A program made the translations under genes and the position numbers. Shown here piece by piece: positions 5,658-7,868 of a stretch of DNA of 7,868 bases (positions are counted from its first letter, which is position 1; every line of letters begins with the position of its first letter). Source of the stretch: Clostridia bacterium. Lineage in GTDB: Bacteria > Bacillota_A > Clostridia > Oscillospirales > CAG-272. Where the stretch lies: positions 1-7,868 of the forward strand of contig JAFTRT010000084.1 of NCBI GenBank assembly GCA_017462145.1. Direction: 5' to 3'. The notes under the pieces were generated by a model. The model was not told the origin of the DNA, ran no database searches, and saw only the letters and a program-made list of their open reading frames with translations.

Positions 5658-7652
5658 ATGAAGCATCCCTCGGCCAAGCGAGAAGTGAATACCGCCGCAC
5701 GCACGTGGGGTCTTTGCCTTGGCTTTATCCTCATTTGTGCGATCTTTGCCATCGTTTTGGCCGTCATTCAGATCCGAGGCGCACAAAATCCTCTGGCCGA
5801 TGACGGGCTGACCGTCCGCAAGCACACGGTGGCAGGGCAACGGGGAAAGATCTACGACACCAAGGGCCGTTTGATCGTGGGCAACGAAAGCGAATATCAC
5901 CTGCTGTTTGAATACGATGCCATGCCCGATACCTATCGGGAGATCAATGACTCTCTGTTGGCCATGGTGACCGCTCTGGAGGAAACGGGCAACGGAGACA
6001 AACGGTGTGACGACTATTTCGTTTTGTCGGGGGTCTATCCCAATTGTAGCTTTTATTCCACCCTGCTGGACGAGGATTCCGAGGAACGGTACTGGTATGA
6101 CCGTTTTTTGGAGGATTCGGGGCTGGATGCAGACATCACCCCCACCGAATTTTGCAATTATTTCATTCAAAAATATAAACTCTACTATTACACCGATCGG
6201 GAGGTCACCCAGCTGATCCGCCTGTGGTACGACCTGAACCGCATTGGCTTTTCCTCCTATACCTCCTATACCTTTGCCGAGGACGTGAGCGATGCGGCCA
6301 TTATGCGGGTGGAGGAGGATCGCATTGAGGGCGTAACCGTGCTGCCCGTCTATCGCCGATCCTATCCCTATGCAGGCTACGCTACTCACATTTTGGGAAG
6401 CGTGGGCAAGATCCAAGCCGAGGACTGGGAACGCTACCAAGCGCAGGGCTACTCCATGGACGCCATCGTGGGTGTCAGCGGATGCGAAGAAGCCTTTGAG
6501 TCCTATCTCCACAGCCAAAACGGTGTGTTGGTGCAAAAATTTGACGGCAACGGCACTCTGGTAGAGGAATATTACGAGGTCGCTCCCATCACGGGACAGG
6601 ACGTCTATCTGACCATTGATATGACCCTTCAAGTAGCCGCCGAGGATGGCTTGCGGGAGGAAGCGGAAGCACTCATCCAAGCCACCCAAGGGAACAGCCA
6701 AGGCTCTGCCGACCCAACGGGTGCGGTAGTGGCACAGGATCCCAACACGGGAGCCGTGCTGGCTTTGGCCTCCTATCCCACCTATGATCTGACCCGTTTG
6801 GTGGATCAGAGCTACGTGGATCAGCTGAACGCACAAAGCAACAGCCCTTGGAGCAATCGTGCTCTCAACGGCCTGTATCCCCCCGGCTCTACCTATAAAG
6901 TAGGAGTGGCGTTGGCGGCCTTGGAGCAGGGGCATATCACGCCCGATACCTGTTTTACCTGCAATAAGGTCTTCCATATTGACGGAAAGGAATGTCTGGG
7001 ACAGCACGGGATCACCAACGTGACCGAGGCCATTCGGGTGTCCTGCAATATTTTCTTCTACTCGGTTGGCGAGCTCTTCGGCCTGTCCGATACCCTGGAC
7101 GTCACAACCGCTTTGGGGCTTGGGGTGGCTTCCGGTATCGAGTTGCCCGAATCGTTGGGGAACGTGGCGGACTCCAATACCGTTTCGGATGATATCATGG
7201 GCTCCATCGGTCAGTCCACCCACATCTATACGCCTATGCAATTGAGCGTGTATCTCTCCACCATCGTCAATGGCGGCAATCGCTATCAAGCACATCTGTT
7301 CAGCGGTACCCAAACCGAGGGACGGGAAACACAGCCCGACGTGGCACAGGTGGTCCCCTTTGGCTCGGATACCTATGACCTTTTGATGGATGCCATGGAA
7401 CAGGTGGTGTCAAGCAGTGCCACCCTCCGAGGTTATTTTTCCAATCTCCCCGATCATGTCACCGTGGGCGGAAAAACCGGTACCGCCCAAACCTCTTCCG
7501 CCGCCGATTCCTATGATAACGCCGTGTTTATGGGCTACGCCGCCTCCGAACAAACCGTGGATTTGGTGGTCGTCTGCGTCATCGAGGAAGGCCTCGCAGG
7601 CGGCAACGCCGCCATCCCCGTCAGCCGTGTGATGAATGCGTTTTATGAGTGA
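5658..7652 (+). CDS. mrdA: Class B penicillin-binding protein 2 (elongasome D,D-transpeptidase)
   Basis: This 664-residue protein cross-links peptidoglycan during cell elongation. It has a short cytoplasmic tail, a single membrane anchor (about 17-38) and then the class B N-terminal signature RGKIYDTKGRLIVGN (62-76). A pedestal/dimerisation region (about 80-310) includes YPYAGYATHILGSVGKI (236-252) and GVSGCEEAFE (272-281). The transpeptidase domain (about 315-664) carries the three active-site motifs: STYK (411-414, with catalytic Ser411), SCN (462-464) and KTGT (606-609). There is no glycosyltransferase domain, so it needs a SEDS partner such as RodA, which is not in the window. The ATG at 5658 follows AAAGGAG (5644-5650) by 7 nt. 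Position after mreBCD favours PBP2 (mrdA/pbpA) over a division PBP3/FtsI. It is the last operon gene seen; a repeat with hairpins starts 5 nt after its stop. Confidence 0.95.
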   Translation: MKHPSAKREVNTAARTWGLCLGFILICAIFAIVLAVIQIRGAQNPLADDGLTVRKHTVAGQRGKIYDTKGRLIVGNESEYHLLFEYDAMPDTYREINDSLLAMVTALEETGNGDKRCDDYFVLSGVYPNCSFYSTLLDEDSEERYWYDRFLEDSGLDADITPTEFCNYFIQKYKLYYYTDREVTQLIRLWYDLNRIGFSSYTSYTFAEDVSDAAIMRVEEDRIEGVTVLPVYRRSYPYAGYATHILGSVGKIQAEDWERYQAQGYSMDAIVGVSGCEEAFESYLHSQNGVLVQKFDGNGTLVEEYYEVAPITGQDVYLTIDMTLQVAAEDGLREEAEALIQATQGNSQGSADPTGAVVAQDPNTGAVLALASYPTYDLTRLVDQSYVDQLNAQSNSPWSNRALNGLYPPGSTYKVGVALAALEQGHITPDTCFTCNKVFHIDGKECLGQHGITNVTEAIRVSCNIFFYSVGELFGLSDTLDVTTALGLGVASGIELPESLGNVADSNTVSDDIMGSIGQSTHIYTPMQLSVYLSTIVNGGNRYQAHLFSGTQTEGRETQPDVAQVVPFGSDTYDLLMDAMEQVVSSSATLRGYFSNLPDHVTVGGKTGTAQTSSAADSYDNAVFMGYAASEQTVDLVVVCVIEEGLAGGNAAIPVSRVMNAFYE

Positions 7653-7657
7653 TATGT

Positions 7658-7770
7658 TTTTTTGAGGGGCTTTTCTTGAAAGAAAAGCCCCTCAAACTCC
7701 CAAAAGAACTGCACAAAAAAAGGTTTTTGCGCCCTACGCTTTGTGTAGCAAAAAGTCGCTACGCTTTTTT
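7658..7770 (+). repeat. Palindromic intergenic repeat, full copy B
   Basis: This is the second full copy of the element at 401-512, in the same orientation and directly after the mrdA stop. The first hairpin is a perfect 16-bp stem (7662-7677 with 7680-7695) around GA. Against copy A one stem pair has changed on both sides: T412-A431 in A corresponds to G7669-C7688 in B, so pairing is kept. A spacer with an A7 run and TTTTT follows, then the distal hairpin. Copies A and B bracket the whole maf-mrdA operon as direct repeats about 7.2 kb apart. Confidence 0.85.
7743..7770 (+). terminator. Candidate intrinsic terminator inside repeat copy B
   Basis: GTGTAGC (7743-7749) pairs with GCTACGC (7758-7764) through seven pairs, one of them a G-T wobble, across an AAAAAGTC loop. 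It is followed directly by six T (7765-7770). It is the only hairpin after mrdA with a proper T tract, so it is the best candidate for ending the operon transcript. The stem is short and the loop fairly large, so it may be weak. Confidence 0.5.
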
Positions 7771-7773
7771 CCA

Positions 7774-7820
7774 AGGGAGAAACCCGTCGGTACCGTGAGA
7801 TGTCCGACGGGTTCTCCCTA
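7774..7820. repeat. GC-rich inverted repeat (hairpin)
   Basis: AGGGAGA-A-ACCCGTCGG (7774-7790) pairs with CCGACGGGTTCTCCCT (7804-7819): sixteen pairs with a single bulged A, loop about 13 nt. No T tract follows on the + strand, and on the - strand the sequence after it is TTGGAAAAAA, so it is not a standard terminator. It may be part of another dispersed intergenic element. Confidence 0.6.
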
Positions 7821-7830
7821 AACGGATTCT

Positions 7831-7868
7831 TCCAAAGCCTCCCTGCGGAGGGAGGTGGCACGACGCAA
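7831..7868. repeat. Start of a second type of intergenic repeat, cut by the window end
   Basis: CCTCCCT (7838-7844) pairs with AGGGAGG (7849-7855) over a GCGG tetraloop, followed by TGGCACGACG. From memory, a very similar unit (GCCTCCCT, a small loop, AGGGAGGTGGCACG and a further palindrome) recurs between genes in many gut Oscillospirales genomes. That identification is unverified here, and the rest of the element lies outside the window. Confidence 0.45.

Noticed and set aside
4858..5700. 280-codon open frame on the - strand across the CPBP gene
   Set aside because: The product is very rich in Q, E, G and R, with no domain; the opposite strand encodes a protein with all CPBP motifs.
5415..7313. 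632-codon open frame on the - strand
   Set aside because: It lies fully antisense to mrdA and the end of the CPBP gene, whose motifs are unambiguous. The translation shows no family features and it has no sensible context; it is a codon-bias shadow.
401..7770. Composite transposon bounded by the repeats
   Set aside because: No transposase lies inside, the cargo is a core cell-wall operon, and the repeats have no obvious terminal ends or target duplications; flanking by dispersed repeats is the simpler reading.
7643..7861. 72-codon - strand frame at the window end
   Set aside because: Composed of repeat copy B and the following hairpin read backwards; copies of the same repeat would yield similar spurious peptides elsewhere.

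Overview
The window reads as one chromosomal cell-shape (elongasome) operon on the + strand of a bacterium of the Clostridia type. The gene order maf-mreB-...-mreC-mreD-...-mrdA, the strong Shine-Dalgarno sequences and the clostridial-looking solute-binding protein tail point to Bacillota. An uncultured gut Oscillospirales-like lineage is my best guess, but no rRNA or other marker fixes the taxonomy.

Layout. Positions 2-268 are the 3' end of a probable ABC-transporter solute-binding protein, closed by a clear intrinsic terminator (293-348). Positions 344-683 hold no gene. They contain three related palindromic repeat copies: a degenerate one at 344-400, a full direct one at 401-512 and an inverted one at 524-620. 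A short ACGCATC iteration follows. A near-consensus promoter with an extended -10 (684-712) then starts the operon. The operon comprises maf (771-1364), mreB (1406-2413), an unnamed two-TM protein with a BspA-type leucine-rich-repeat segment (2417-3160), mreC (3157-3999), mreD (3996-4532), a CPBP-family intramembrane protease (4564-5622) and the class B penicillin-binding protein mrdA/pbp2 (5658-7652). All gaps are 41 nt or less, and two junctions overlap by 4 nt (ATGA, GTGA). From 7653 to the end there is no gene: a second full copy of the palindromic repeat (7658-7770), a GC-rich hairpin (7774-7820) and the start of what looks like another repeat.

How the genes fit together. MreB, MreC, MreD and PBP2 form the core of the lateral peptidoglycan synthesis machine. 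MreB is the cytoplasmic actin-like filament, MreC and MreD the membrane and external scaffold, and PBP2 the transpeptidase. Maf is a nucleotide house-cleaning pyrophosphatase often found next to mre genes. The two unexpected members are the LRR membrane protein, translationally coupled to mreC, and the CPBP protease between mreD and mrdA. Their placement makes them candidates for lineage-specific elongasome accessory factors. No rodA, radC or min genes are present in the window.

The most noteworthy non-coding signal is the repeat family. Its stem arms differ between copies but keep pairing, so the structure appears to be maintained, and each full copy ends in a terminator-like hairpin.
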